DNA of 64,000 bases from Escarpia spicata (lineage: Eukaryota; Annelida; Polychaeta; Sabellida; Siboglinidae). The notes under the pieces were generated by a model. It saw nothing but the letters and a program-made list of their open reading frames with translations, did not search any database and was not told the DNA's origin. Below are positions 22,981 to 35,618 of the stretch, one piece after another. How positions within the stretch are numbered: position 1 is the stretch's first letter; each line of letters opens with the position of its first letter. The stretch is taken from positions 6,384,403 through 6,448,402 of the forward strand of contig OZ023217.1 of assembly GCA_963995525.1 (NCBI GenBank), read 5' to 3'. The position numbers and the translations under genes are program-made.

Positions 22981-23904
22981 AAAGTGGAATGGCCAAAATT
23001 GATTAAATTTTACATTTTTTAATAGTACTACTACCCCTAAAAATGGACAGCGTAGTATAACACATCAAAATAATATCCAGGCTATTTAAATAACTCAGAA
23101 ATAATAAAATAAATTGTCCTCCTATGTTCATACACCCGGTATAGTTGTTTTCTTGCTCCCTATCAAACTAAGGTTAGCATAGAGGCCTAGAAGATCTCTA
23201 TCAATGTGTATACATATTCTATACTTTTCAGAGATGTAACTTATCAACTTTTCTTTATATATTATACATACTTCTACACATACTATATGCAGTTTGGGTC
23301 GTTTACCCCTTGGTAATATATGTAGACTATTACGGTCACAATATACATATAAATAATTAGTATTCTCTACAAAAATCATAAATTATTACTACTCTTTAAA
23401 TTTATATAATACAAGATTATTAAATTTATATGTTATTACAATCAGCATTCATGTTGTACATCACACATGGACAAACAGTAAAGAAGTGTTATTTTGTATT
23501 CTACATTGCTGAAAGCAAGTAAAGATATATTTATATCATACAAAACATGGTAGTAAATCTCATAGACTCATACTGCTATTGAGTAGGCATGGGTAAAGCC
23601 TAAAGGTCAATTGGTAGCTGTGTTTTACTGGGTATTATGTGATTCCTGAGGTGATTGTCACTGATCTGCTGTCAGTAAATGTAACTAGCTTTGATGATCA
23701 AAGTGCACACTACAAGCAGCCAGTGACTCAAGTTTCAACTGACATCCAAGAAAGCAAGTACTTATAGTTAGATCCAGGCAATTATTTTAGGCATTCGATT
23801 ATTTTAATAGTCTCAAATGTCCAGCCAGTGGCAGTGTCAGTCAGTGATTGAGAGTAACGTGTGAATGTCCAGTGGGTGCTACAGCTGTATTATGTATTAC
23901 ATTA

Positions 23905-24200
23905 TACATAGTTCAATATTGATATAATACGGCATGTCCTTAAATATGAAGGCATAATATCTACATTACTGTATATTAATTTGCGATGGAACGACACGGA
24001 TTGATGGAACGTCGATGAAACGTCGCGGAACGTCGATGGAGCGGATTTTTAAGTTCATCTACCATTCGGTGTGTGCTTAGCAAGAGACTGACACTTCGCA
24101 CTTAGTTAACTATTGATATAATATAACATGTCCATCAATATAAAGTCATAATATCTACAATAATGTATATTCATGTGCGATGGAACGTCGCGGAACGTCG
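23905..24200. repeat. Direct repeat with AACGTCG motif clusters near the right end of the TTAA element
   Basis: A stretch of ~95 bp (about 23,908-24,000: ttgatataata, catgtcc, aaggcataatatctaca, gcgatggaacg) recurs at about 24,113-24,195. Between and within the copies the CpG-containing motif GAACGTCG occurs repeatedly (23,987-24,035 and 24,183-24,202). Subterminal repeated motifs often bind transposase; that role is inferred. Confidence 0.6.
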
Positions 24201-24856
24201 ATCGAAGATGGAATTAAGATGGCGGACGATGACGGCTTTGTTTTGGCTGTTCCATCTATTGAACACACAGTCGTGTGTGTGTGCTTGCTGATAAATTCAA
24301 TATTACTAACCTGTCCAGAAAAGAAACTTGGCGAATGCTGCATCACTTTTCACGCCAGCCGTTTCTTTCGTTCGGTTTCACAAATCCATAACCTTTCCAA
24401 TATACACCTTTGTACGCGGATACTCTCTGTCTTTCCGCTCTCACCCTCTTTTTAGCCGAGTCGGTGACATATATCCGTGGGCATCCCTTCGTCACAGATA
24501 AAATTATCGAGCTATCACTTGTACAAAAAATGGATGGCGACTCGTAAATACGTAATGTTGACTGAATCCAGGCACCGAAAGGTGGGGGTCAAAGGCCGAT
24601 GTCGCCGCATATTCCCGTTCACGTGACTATTACACGAGAGGTCTATCTCAGACCACATCCAAGTTCAGATGTGTCTTGATATTCGGTTAGGACTAACCGA
24701 AAATAATTGTATTGTTTGTCTGTTAATTTCACTAAAACGAAGTAAAGCATACGTACAAATGAACCAGTGTATCAATAATGAATACCTGATACGATTACGT
24801 TTCGTGAAATTAGTCTGACACGTGAGGAGCACAACAATCGAAATGATTGAGCACCT

Positions 24857-25290
24857 TTAATTGTTCATATATGGTATCATTTATTTGGACACACAAAGTG
24901 TGGTACCAGCAGTCACATTCATCACATTGGATGGCGTGGTGGTGTTCATGTACCTCATGACTACAGGTGCCACATGGGAAGTCTGGAGTGGATGTTGACA
25001 TGGGGCTAGGGTTTGGATGAAGGTCCTCTGCTTGGACTAGTAGTCCACAAATATACAGTAAGGACAGGCTGTGGGATTTAGTTGGTATAATCTTGTTTTT
25101 CTTTGTAACTGTGAATTTGTAAAAGGATAGCAGCTTTCTTGTCAGTATTGTTGAAAATGTTGGGAGGTCATCCTCACTTGTCGAGTTTTGGTGGAGGTAT
25201 CTATGTATGTTTGCAGCAACAATAAGTACGATAAACATGCTGTTGCTCTGATGAAAGATGAGACCATTGTAGGACATCTACCTGCAGAAC
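24857..25290 (-). pseudogene. PHD/APE-type LINE, 5' portion (LINE-A)
   Basis: The minus frame holds LLVQAEDLHPNPSP, the HPNPGP-like motif typical of these LINE N-termini. The first part of a PHD-like finger follows (CGTC, then H-H-A-I-Q-C-D-E-C-D-C-W-Y-H-T-L-C). It ends Y-E-Q-L-K exactly at the TTAA element. The other half of the finger is at 15,740-15,794, 9 kb to the left. The 5' boundary is approximate. Confidence 0.9.
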
Positions 25291-25982
25291 ATAGCAAAAT
25301 CTTCAAGTTATTTTGAAATGTATAGGGATTTCACGGGAAGGTATGACTTTGAAATAGTGGGGTGCTCCTTTATTAGAGCGTGCGCCATTATTAGAACGAA
25401 CACGATATACTATGTAATTTAATGAACTATAACTTTGGACTACGTGATCGCAAATGTATTGATATGTACGTATTGTGATGGTGCTACTAATGCATGTATG
25501 TAAATTTTTAATGATGACAGTCTTTATAATTTGTGATTTTAACAATAAACGTACGAGAATAAAACAAGAATGTGCGACACCTGACGCATGCGCACTGTCC
25601 TCGGTTCAATCATTTGTCCGCTACTATTTCCAGATCAGTGGAGTTGATGGTTTTTTTGTTGAGATAGCGTAATTGTTATGTGCCGCTAACCCATGGTTGT
25701 TCGGAATTTTGACGTGATGCAATCATGCCCTGAATTGAAAACGACCTTTCTGTTGAATAGACCGTGGTTGGCAGACCAATTAAGGATTCCACCATTCTCG
25801 TGTAAAACGACAGGTACTCCAAAATGTATCTCTTTCTGAAACTCTGACAGCATGGAAAGTAGACAACAACCATGGAACAACTGTCGCCTCGATGTTGAAA
25901 ATGTCGGGGCGGAGTTCTTTAAATGCCACATCTCATATTTTATCTGCGTATCTAACTTGTATTTTATGTGCAATATTTGCAG
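25291..25982. other. Intron-like sequence before the PRMT5 exon
   Basis: No further PRMT5 exon was found here. The minus ORFs at 25676-25973 overlap each other and lack motifs. Confidence 0.4.
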
Positions 25983-26092
25983 ATGATGGCATCAGTATTC
26001 CCAAGAACTACACATCGTTTCTCGCTCCACTTTCATCACCCAAGTTGTGGACGGAGACAAGAAACTGTACAGATCAAAGTAAACCTGCTGAT
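25983..26092 (+). CDS. Single PRMT5-like exon (110 nt, phase 1-0)
   Basis: An acceptor (caatatttgcag) and a donor (GAT/GTACGT) bound two bases plus 36 codons reading DGISIPKNYTSFLAPLSSPK then LWTETRNC. This matches the segment of the protein arginine methyltransferase PRMT5 at the start of its C-terminal beta-barrel, where animals have DDG-SIP--YTSFLAP-SS-KL. PRMT5 makes symmetric dimethylarginine on histones and Sm proteins with MEP50. The catalytic double-E loop lies in earlier exons. No neighbouring PRMT5 exon was found in the window, so this may be an orphan fragment or one exon of a gene with very long introns. Confidence 0.8.
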
Positions 26093-26507
26093 GTACGTAT
26101 CACGATTACAACATCAAGAATGACAACCAAGTTACAGCTGAATAGTGCGACATCGACATTTATTAGTATTTATGACTTTTCAATAATATATATGCACAAT
26201 GTTTTGCTGCTCTGATCTGATCATTCATCTGCATATTTGAAAATAAAAAATTTGATGATAAAAATAAAATAAACAGGTTTACAACAGACCACTGTACTTC
26301 ATATTTTGGCATCCAATAAATCAGCCATTGAGTATCGATTACATTATTTATATTTAACTGAATGTTTGATATCTAATATAATGTGATCATTTATATATTT
26401 TACTGGTTTTGTTTGGCATCCTTATTCTTCGTTGTGAGCGATGGTGATATAACTTCCAGTCTGTACCCATGAGTCTGTGCTTAATTATAAAAACCATTTC
26501 TATCTGG

Positions 26508-26941
<434 letters not shown>

Positions 26942-27284
26942 CGAACGGACTATGCCCACGAACATTATTATTTGTAAGTTTACAACTTCATATTTACTCA
27001 TTCCAAACATTTTTTTTTCCGTTTTATTATGACATTACATACAATTACCACCTTCGTGAATTGCAAGCATGACTTAATTTTGACTAATGACTTGTTTTGA
27101 TTTGTTTGCTCTGTAATATGTTTCAATCACCATTCAATAAATATTAAATGAATTACTGCCGAATATACCAAAAATCTCAGATGTCATCAGACATAGAAGA
27201 CTCCGGTAATTTGGACATGTGTGTCGTATACCAAACGAAAAACCCCTGAACGCAGCTTTCATACAAGCTTTTTGTGTATTGGAA

Positions 27285-27362
27285 GGTTTGTTTTATGAAG
27301 CGCAATATCCAGTCCTAATAACCGTTGTATGCGCTTTACATTTTACCCCTGGCGCACCTATT
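27285..27362 (-). repeat. SINE family A, body fragment
   Basis: Matches the distal body of the SINE (gcgcaatatccagtcc, gcgctttacattttacccctgg). Diverged and truncated. Confidence 0.6.
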
Positions 27363-27624
27363 TCTTCTTACACCTTTATAAGAATTAATTATTACCTTGA
27401 TGACACAAATATCAAATACATTTGCTAGCGCGCGTACAAGGAAGCGTTATTCAACGAGGCCATAAAATATTGTGTTTCCTGTAAACTGTTAAGGATGAAA
27501 GCACATGCAGTTACTTAATAAAATATCAGTGTTTTTGATGATTTATGCATTATAACATCGTAACATTTTATATATTCATAACATCGTAGTTCTTACCTCT
27601 AACCATTGCATACTGTCGGACATA

Positions 27625-27765
27625 TATAGAGGAGATACGTGGAGTTGACAGAAGTTGTAGAGGAGGACGAAAATTAAGGACAGTGCGCCGTGGTGAGGAG
27701 AGACATGGAGTTGACAGAGGTTGTAGAGAAGGACGCAAAGGACACGGCGTCGAGGCGGATGACAG
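27625..27765 (+). repeat. ~64-bp minisatellite, about 2 copies
   Basis: The unit gtgaggagagacatggagtt then gacagaggttgtagag is related to the repeat at 6005-6098. Here the copies are about 64 bp apart. Confidence 0.55.
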
Positions 27766-28479
27766 TCCAAACAGCCACTCCCAATAGAACAGACCTACGC
27801 GATCGAAAGAAGATGATGTACATTGCACGCGGCATAAACAAATGCCAGCGTCTCAAACAGCTCATCCATATTTGGCGTCGATCGTGTACAGACAGAGGGA
27901 GGCGCTCGCGAAAATTGACGACCTTCTCGGAATGCTCGCACGATGATTGACGGAGACATCGAGTCGGCCATCGTGCTCCGGCGCGACCCAGACTAGACTA
28001 TATCGCGGAAAACTGGCAAGTTCCGTGGCGCGCGTTATCTAAGGGCGTTACGTTTCCGATCGGTAAAAAAAATTACAAGTAGAAACATCCACAGTGAATG
28101 AAATTCGCCGTTCGTTTGTTTTACGCTCTTCGCATCCAATTCAGCTACATAACGTGCGTCTATTTCCCCGGTGCTTTGTGGATGCTTTCTTCCAAATTTT
28201 TTCACCCAAAAACGATGTAACACGTCCGTCTTTTCATCTCTGACGTTGACACTATTTACGCAGAAGTGTTGCGTCTTCGTGCAAGTTATTATACGTTCAT
28301 TAAAACACTGGTTACATAATATTGCCATTGCAACTACATGTAGCAATTTCAGCACAGCAATCTGTCGCTTGCGGACGATGCCGGTCACACATATTGCCTA
28401 TCTGAAATATCTAAAGTACGCCACAAATGAAGTGAAGCACTACTCCCGAATCCAGAAGAGTGTAAACTGACTGTAGCTT

Positions 28480-28728
28480 GCGCCGCCCCTCCCACTTGAG
28501 CACGCTAAGCGTTCAGGGAGGCTGGCCGGGTCACGTGGTCGCCCACTCCGTTTTCAATTACCATCCGCAGCCGTAGCGGCGAAAGTCACGAGGCAGCGAA
28601 CGGGGTGCGTGGAAAAGCCGGCCGGTGAGACGACGTCTTGTGCAGGAAAGACGGTGAGCTAGACGGGAATAGTCGGATAGCTGTTGCGGAAAGGTGCTCT
28701 TTTGTTCTCACACGGCGATCTCACAGCG
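28480..28728 (+). promoter_or_regulatory. CpG-rich promoter and 5' UTR region
   Basis: From about 27,940 the DNA becomes markedly richer in GC and CpG, peaking just before the ATG at 28,729. A CACGTG E-box lies at 28,532-28,537 within gtcacgtgg, a core also used by XBP1/ATF6-type factors. No TATA box was seen. The assignment rests on composition and on the signal-peptide exon that follows. Confidence 0.55.
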
Positions 28729-28795
28729 ATGGAGAAGGCAAGAACGAGTTGGCTGCTGGCGGTGTTTGCTGCCACCTGTTCCCTTGTTTGCGGGG
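28729..28795 (+). CDS. First coding exon with signal peptide
   Basis: ATG in a good context (acagcgATGG) opens 22 codons, MEKARTSWLLAVFAATCSLV then CG, followed by a consensus GTAAGT donor in phase 1. The peptide has the charged start, hydrophobic core and small residues of a cleavable signal sequence, so the product enters the ER. The exon is too short to show as a long ORF but sits exactly downstream of the CpG-rich region. It joins in frame to the exon at 58,103. Confidence 0.7.
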
Positions 28796-28801
28796 GTAAG
28801 T

Positions 28802-31800
28802 TGAGAAGTTTGCATCTTTGGCACCAGTGCCGCATCTAGGTGCCCGAGCCGTGAGAGACGTCTGCTTGTTTGATACACTCCAGCTGGCGGGCGCCCTTAC
28901 CGCTGTAAATGACCGCGCTCATGGCGCCGTTCGCTAGCATAGAATGAGTTGTAGCCTTTAAGAAGTTCCTGTGATGTTAGGCTGAATATTCTGAAATACT
29001 AATACTCTTTGGGTATACAGTAATTGACAGCACATCACTATGCTGTTAAATCGCCCCAACTTGCGCATGGAGTTTTAGTAGTTAAACTTCAAGTACTTGT
29101 CTTGTTCATTTCACGTACAGTTGATCGCTCTAGCCTAGGGCTACACTGCAGTAAACTGTAGGTCCACGCAAGATGTTGTTTCTGCGCATTTGTCGCCTCT
29201 CGTGCGATCTTATCGTGGCAGCTTTAACTTAAGCCAGCTGTTCAAACCGACACGTGGAAACAATTTCAACCCGAATACAGACGATAAAACGCCGACATTT
29301 CCGATCTAGAGGTGACCGTTTCGTTGCCAAATTACCATTACCGGGTGTTGCTAAGGATCGACTTGAACGCCTCGCCGTACATAAAAGTTGAAACCGATCC
29401 GAAGCTAAATATATGGGGCGACGGAGGGGAAATACATTTCCTTTTCGTTTGGACAAAACAAAGTTTTCGCCGTAGCAAGATTACGAATTGCGCGGCGATA
29501 AAACTCAGTGGGAACTTCTCGCCGCTTTGCAGGTTGAATTACTCATCCGGGCGGAACGCGATTAACATTCTTGCTCAGCATTGGCGGAAATGTATCCACT
29601 ATCAGCGTTAGATCGACGAGAGCCGTAAAGCTATGCGTAATCTCGTTGTGTATATTGATGTTTCCTGGATGATTTACTGGTACTGTTGGTTTTACCCACA
29701 GCACGCTCTTTGCTATATGAATAGTTGGCTTTGTGCAATACATGACAATGCTACTTACTGTGACGTTTGCTTTTCAAAACATACACAGAGTAATCTACAT
29801 TTCCTTCAATGGTTTAAACTTATATTACCATAAATAACGAAATGTTAGTAAATCTGAATGTTGATATTAAACAATATATTGCAACTAATTACATTAGATA
29901 TTGTGCTCTTTCGTTATCTACCTTTCAGCTGATAAGCACAACAGTTTAATTTACAAAGCACACAGGCCTGTGCACTGAACATTACAAACTGTGTGTGGCC
30001 AAGAGTAGGCCAAGTGCTACTGGCTGCAGGCAAACAGGAACCATTGAACAAGAAGGCCTTGGGTCAGGCTTGGTGTAACTATGATACAGTGCAGAGGAAG
30101 CCCAATTTGACAGAGCCACAGGGGTTACAAGTTGCATGGGCCCAGCAGAGAAACCCCACTGGAAAAGCCAGTTTGACTCCTGATAACAGTTGTGCATGTG
30201 GGCATGACATTCAACAATAGATAACACAGTTACAAATGGTGTACTGTTAGCATAAAAAAGGAGGATTTGGGTGTCAAAACTTTGGGATGCTACTTCACAA
30301 CTGTATAAAAAAGAGGATTACATACCGCTGGAAGAATTGTTAACAAATGTGAATTTGTAATGGAACTGACCCAAATCTGATTGCATTGTTGTGTTGCGCT
30401 CCGTAATATCCATGTAAGAAGATTTTAACCACGATTGTAATTATGATTAATATTACATCGCAATGTAATCGGATAGATTGCTTTGCTGTTTTGATCAGTT
30501 TAATTGAGTACGAATATGAGCACTGAAGCACTGAAACCAATTACACATGATTGCTAAGTGCGATTTTTTCCATTACTGTTGGAAAGATGTTTTCACCGGA
30601 AAATATGGGGCATGACAGTGTGGATACTTGACTGAGTGATATTTATGAGTTGCTGTGATGTTTACTACTGCGAGCTTTTGAACACTTCTCTGGGTTCATG
30701 GCACTAAGGAAACTGGGTGGTACAAAGGCCACAAGGTATCAGAACAGAGAACTTGTTTATTTACTTGTTGATGGTAATCCATCCATCATTGTGGCTTGGC
30801 CTATAATCGGGCATTGCCCCTACTTCACTGGCTGTATGGGATATTTAATTACCCTCCTACAAGGCCACAAAGACAGCTTGTAGGAAGCTTGTAATAGGGA
30901 AGTGGTTTGGTGGGGAAATTGTCCCGATACTTATGTGGTTAATGCATCAACAAAATGTAAAGTTACCAGATTTGCTTAAAATCCAATATGAATGTTTTTA
31001 TGGAATTAATCTTTCAGAAAAATATTCAAAAGTTTGAATGAAATTCAGCCATTTTGTGAGGATTGTTTTATTAGTAATAATAGTAATAATAATAATAATG
31101 AGGTAATTTTGTTGCACCTACATCCTTTGTTTGAAAACATGCTCAAAAGGTGTATAAAAACAAAAGGGTTGATCAATCTCAAAATCGATAAGTTGTAAAG
31201 TTGTCAAGTGATGGATGGATGCACCAGGTTTGTTTCTAAGGGTTGGTTTGATTGACGACAAAAGCACTTCCAGTTTCACATGTGCTGTTGGTTTACTGGC
31301 TGTGTAGAAACCAAATTCCACCAAACAGACGTGTGCAACATGCATGTAGAATGGGAGCCATGTGCATGCACACGATCAATCTACATTCATATACTTTTGC
31401 TACACTGCAGTAACACTTAATGTCACTGCCAGTTGGTGAAAAATAGTATACAATAGATAGAGAGTAAATTAGAGACAAAACAAGAAGTTTATTTTGACCC
31501 AAAATATAACAAATATTGACTCAATAAACATCAAGTGTATGCATGTATATAATAAAATAGATATGCATATATAATAATGTGTGTATTTTTTTAAACCAGT
31601 AGGCCTATCGTAATTAATTAAAAGGTGCAGGAATAAAGAATTCCACGTTACATTCAAAACATGTGTTACCCAGTTGTTAGCTTGGGTTGGAGGTCACATG
31701 TGTTGTAATTTAAATTTCAAAGACAAATGTGCTCTATTTTTAAATGTCAAAGACGCTTTCAAAATTTGTTAAATGGTGAAGATGTTGGTTAAATTCCTGT

Positions 31801-34439
31801 AGTGGTGCATTTTCCAATACTTCACTTCTGAAAATGTGCATGTTCAATCGCACCAAATACATTAGAATACTCTGGGAAAGTAAAACAGACATACACAATA
31901 TCAGCACATTTAAATAAACCAAACCCTCACAGAAACTGTCACATGAAACATGGGGTGTTAGCATAAAATGTAAGAAAATTAGCATACAATGTCATCAAAT
32001 CACTAGTATCCATGGCAACGGCACAGACTTCATATGTTGGTAAGTTTCTAGACCTTGGGCAGTTTCTAAAGATGATAGCAACATCTCCATCACCAATCTT
32101 TCTTCTCTCTCCCCTCCTCTACTAATTAAATGTGACATGAACAGGAGCAGGGTAATTTCCATCTGTGGAGGGTAATCTCCATCTATGGCCAGGAAACTGG
32201 CCTGTGATGTTCAGGAACAAAATTTGCCCCGGGCCTTCACAAGTAACCCTTGCGTTGTTGCAGCTTGAGTTACCAGACATACATCTTAAAAATACTCCAC
32301 AGTGGTAAAGGCATGGGGGCTGATGCTAGACTGTGTAGTGTGTGATATGCAAGATATGCCGTACATTTTATTATGTGGAGTCACACTGTGGAGGAAGCAC
32401 GAAGTCATTGATCAACATAATTATATACAGCTTACTCATCCAAACAGCCACACTCTGCACAGAAATGTGTTTTATTCAGTCAAGGGAAAACGCATTGTCT
32501 TTTTGTTCAGATTTGGTGACTTATGTGATTTTGGAAGCTTCAGGTATTGTCATTTAAAAATGTGACATACTGTAATGGAAGTTCCAGTTCGTCGTTTTAA
32601 AAGTACTGGTTTTAAAACATTCTGCATAAAGATAATGGTGTAACGATATGAGGTCTTACAAACTGTTAATAGAGCAATGTTTGTGCAATTTTAAGTTATT
32701 ACAGACACATTTATTATATTTTTACATATCGTTTAATATCCTGAGTAATATTTCACTTTTATGTAGTTAGTAACATGACATTTTACAAATGAAAATAAAC
32801 AATATCATTTGTACACCAGCCACTCAAAACACCTAAATTTCATTGGGCCAACAGTGAATATCATTGAGCGTATGAACCAGAGGGCTTGAAGGGGCTAAGC
32901 CCCTGTGATAACTCGGGTGGGGGAGCCAGAGGTATGCTTAGCCCTCCAATAATGTGTGTATGGTTTTGAGGTTTTCGGTGATCCGGAAGATGTTGCAGTA
33001 GGAATGTAAGAGATTGTATTTGTTTTATGAAATCAGCCTGTACTTCAGTCCAACATTTGTGGCCACCAGTGACCATGGTCATTAAACCAGTTACAGGCAC
33101 AGGAATGCAAAGTAAACATTTTCCATCCGGGCCATGTGACACATTAATTTTGTTTGCAGTCTCAAATCTGAGGACATTTGGGGTCAGTGCAAACGTTGTT
33201 CCGTTTCTCACGGCCTTGCACTGGAAGATAATTTTGCACACAAAAATTACAGTTTCCATATCCCAACTGTCACATTGGTGAAGTGTTCATTTGTCTGATT
33301 GATGGACATTTCAGCTTCTCGCTGGACCAGCTGTCTTAACTTTGAGTCTCCTATTTGGAGCTCAGACCTGTCTTCTCCAAAATTTGGAAAATTTCACATG
33401 GTTTGGATGTTCAAAATCATGCATAAATAGATTTAAAAATTGGTACACAGTCATTAAATTAGCTACACATTTCACGATGCCTTATTACAATACTAGTCAC
33501 TCTGAATTTAGGTGGAAACCAATTTGTGACCTGCCACAGGAAGGTGGATATTACATCGCCAAATTGTGAAATAGATTATAAGCTTTAAAAAGATCCCCTT
33601 TGACATACTGCCAAAACAAAACACACTTTTTAAAAGTAAAGCTTTGAGAAAAATAGGTTTAAAAGTTGGGTTGTGTGAAATAAACAGTGCCCATAGCAAC
33701 CATACATATATTTTTGTATTATATTACTTTTGGATTATTTGTCCAGGAAAATAAATCAGACACTCAAAGATGAAATTATAAGGTGGGCATTTCTGCCAAA
33801 ATCATAAAATTGACACATGACCTAGAAGCTATTTTTGGCTGACGTGCAGAATATGCCTGTCACTTAATACCCGGTTCACTGAGGCACGGTACATTTATGC
33901 TTCACCCAATTTCTAAATTCATTGAGGATAGTGGGATAATATGCTACACAGAATAAACCACATTTAACTGTGCAGTGCTGAAGAAACTCACATACGAGAG
34001 ACTGGGTTTATCACATACAAGAGACTGGGAGAGGCAAAGGTCTATCCATTATCATTAGGAGATGTTGCACCAAGCCCAGACGCTGCCTGCCAGTGATTGG
34101 CAGTAGTTCATTTCATATTAATTACCCGGTCACTGATTAGCAAAGGGTTAATTCCCTTTCCTCTTGACAGACTGTCAGTGTCACAGGATGTGGGAAGATG
34201 TCAGTCTTGATGCTCAAAGGCAAATGAAAGGTTGACTGGATTTGCATAATCACTACAGCCTGGCTATGATATCATTTGCAAGCACTCTGCTCTTGGCCCA
34301 GGCAGCATATCTTTTGTCTAAATGCATTTTGTTATGTGGTTGTTTTGTCTTAGCCAGCTTAGTTTAAAAACAGTCAAATTTGAAAAAAATTAATTCATAC
34401 TTTTTAATAGTCTAAGAAATGATTTTGGTCATTATATTT
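28802..34439 (+). other. Left part of the inferred ~29-kb intron 1
   Basis: AT-rich sequence with short ORFs only, none with motif and splice support. A (TAA)n-like microsatellite lies at about 31,075-31,100. The 132-codon minus frame at 32861-33259 has no recognisable motif. Confidence 0.4.
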
Positions 34440-34870
34440 GGTAGCTTCCAAAAGCCAATTACCTGGCCGAATTTTGACGTCAGTCCCGCTGGTTAGTCAT
34501 GTGACATCAACGAAACATATGCATCACTTTTGTCCATTCGCATTGCACTGTTGCCTTTCCCAGATACGTCCTCATGATCGGCAGCTACGTCTGGCTAGAT
34601 TAGGGTTTTACCCGATTGGATGAAATAACCACTTGCACAAAAAATTTAAAACTTGTAAATAAACCGGCCATGAGTTCAAGCACAGCAGAACCTTGATGAG
34701 ACAGTAGCCATGTGTTTCGCTAAATCGTCATTTCCTGACTCAGATTCTATAACTAATTTAAAATTGAAATGGTCATAATTAATTTTGTAATTTGTTCATT
34801 TCACCCGTATCATAATGAATACCTAGTAGGTTTACTTTTTTGTGAAATCAGTCTGTAACGTAAGGAGTTT
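34440..34870. repeat. Diverged relative of the right end of the 9-kb TTAA element
   Basis: Shares cacttg-acaaaaaa, gtatca-taatgaatacct and gtgaaat-agtctg with 24,500-24,840, in the same order and orientation. The terminal inverted repeat is eroded. This suggests the 9-kb element belongs to a family with other copies. Confidence 0.5.
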
Positions 34871-35317
34871 TTGTATGTCGTAATGGCTAATGGGCAGACA
34901 TTGCAATCAGTGTTCTTACTACACAAAACAAAATAATTATGAGCTGCCCACAATTAAATAAATCTTAAATTTCCACGGTGAAAGGCAGATGTATTTCTCA
35001 AATTACTTTTTACATCAACATCGATGTGCTTATATTTCGCTAGTAAGCACAGGTTTAACGTTGTGACCTAGAAACTTGGTCAGCTGATGCTATAAAAAGT
35101 AATTCTTGGAGTCTTGTCAGTAAACCTGGCAAGAATTTGCCTGAGGCTAGGGATTAAGAAAGCAGAAAAATAAAGCACTGGGTGTTTTCTTTCCAAGTAG
35201 ACCATGAGATAAGACATCGCTGATAAATCTGTCAAAAATTACAGCTTTTGTACGTGGTTAGAATATAGAACAGGGCCTGGTTTGCACAATTTCTGTAGGA
35301 AGTATAGTTCATAAAAT

Positions 35318-35614
35318 TTTACAGCTAATCACATCATTGACTTTAATGGTGTTTGGAAGGTCATTCATGTTGCATAATTGATCAAAACATCTCGGGTGTA
35401 GCTTAAGGCGGCAGAAGAGCATATTGCCTCACGGAAATATTGTTCCTCTTAACGTAAAACAGTTTTTGTACAGTTATGTTTATGACGTTGTACAGGGTCT
35501 AGTATGGAAGTGCAACAAGAATTCGTCCATTGTATTTAGTTGTAGGATTTATTATCTTTATTCTCTTATTGTGATTACATTTATTTAAATTGGAGTAAAG
35601 TTTTTTTTGCCTTT
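35318..35614. repeat. Tandem duplication, segment B0
   Basis: Matches 37,030-37,314 (gctaatcacatcattgactt, aatggtgtttggaagg, gtacagttatgtttatgac, tgcaacaagaattc). Its right end is cut by the piggyBac-like insertion. Confidence 0.9.
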
Positions 35615-35618
35615 TGAA

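Larger units (their letters stand above)
15795..24856. mobile_element. 9,062-bp TTAA-flanked DNA transposon inserted in LINE-A
   Basis: Both ends carry the inverted repeat AGGTGCTCAATCA(C/T)TTCG(T/A)TTG. TTAA lies directly outside each (15791-15794 and 24857-24860). Removing the insert with one TTAA joins the LINE parts in frame (Y-E-Q-L-K then H-N-R-V-L-W-F-C) and completes a C4HC3 PHD-like finger. TTAA duplications are known for piggyBac and Kolobok. The AGG terminus is unlike the CC-type piggyBac end, so Kolobok-like is my guess. The inside is AT-rich with CpG-richer ends and holds a SINE, paralogous exon-like segments and an ATG-less ORF. No DDE transposase was recognised. Confidence 0.85.

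Noticed and set aside
24219..24455. Plus-strand frame starting MADDDGFVLAVPSIEHTV in an AAGATGGCGG context
   Set aside because: It looks like a host-type start, but it reads out of the end of the 9-kb element and has no motif or clear donor. I could not support it as an exon.
28035..28388. 117-codon minus ORF in the CpG-rich region before exon 1
   Set aside because: It has no recognisable motif, and competing frames on the other strand are equally open. A divergent gene remains possible but is unsupported.
32861..33259. 132-codon minus ORF
   Set aside because: No domain, splice site or repeat evidence. Its length is within chance for this much sequence.
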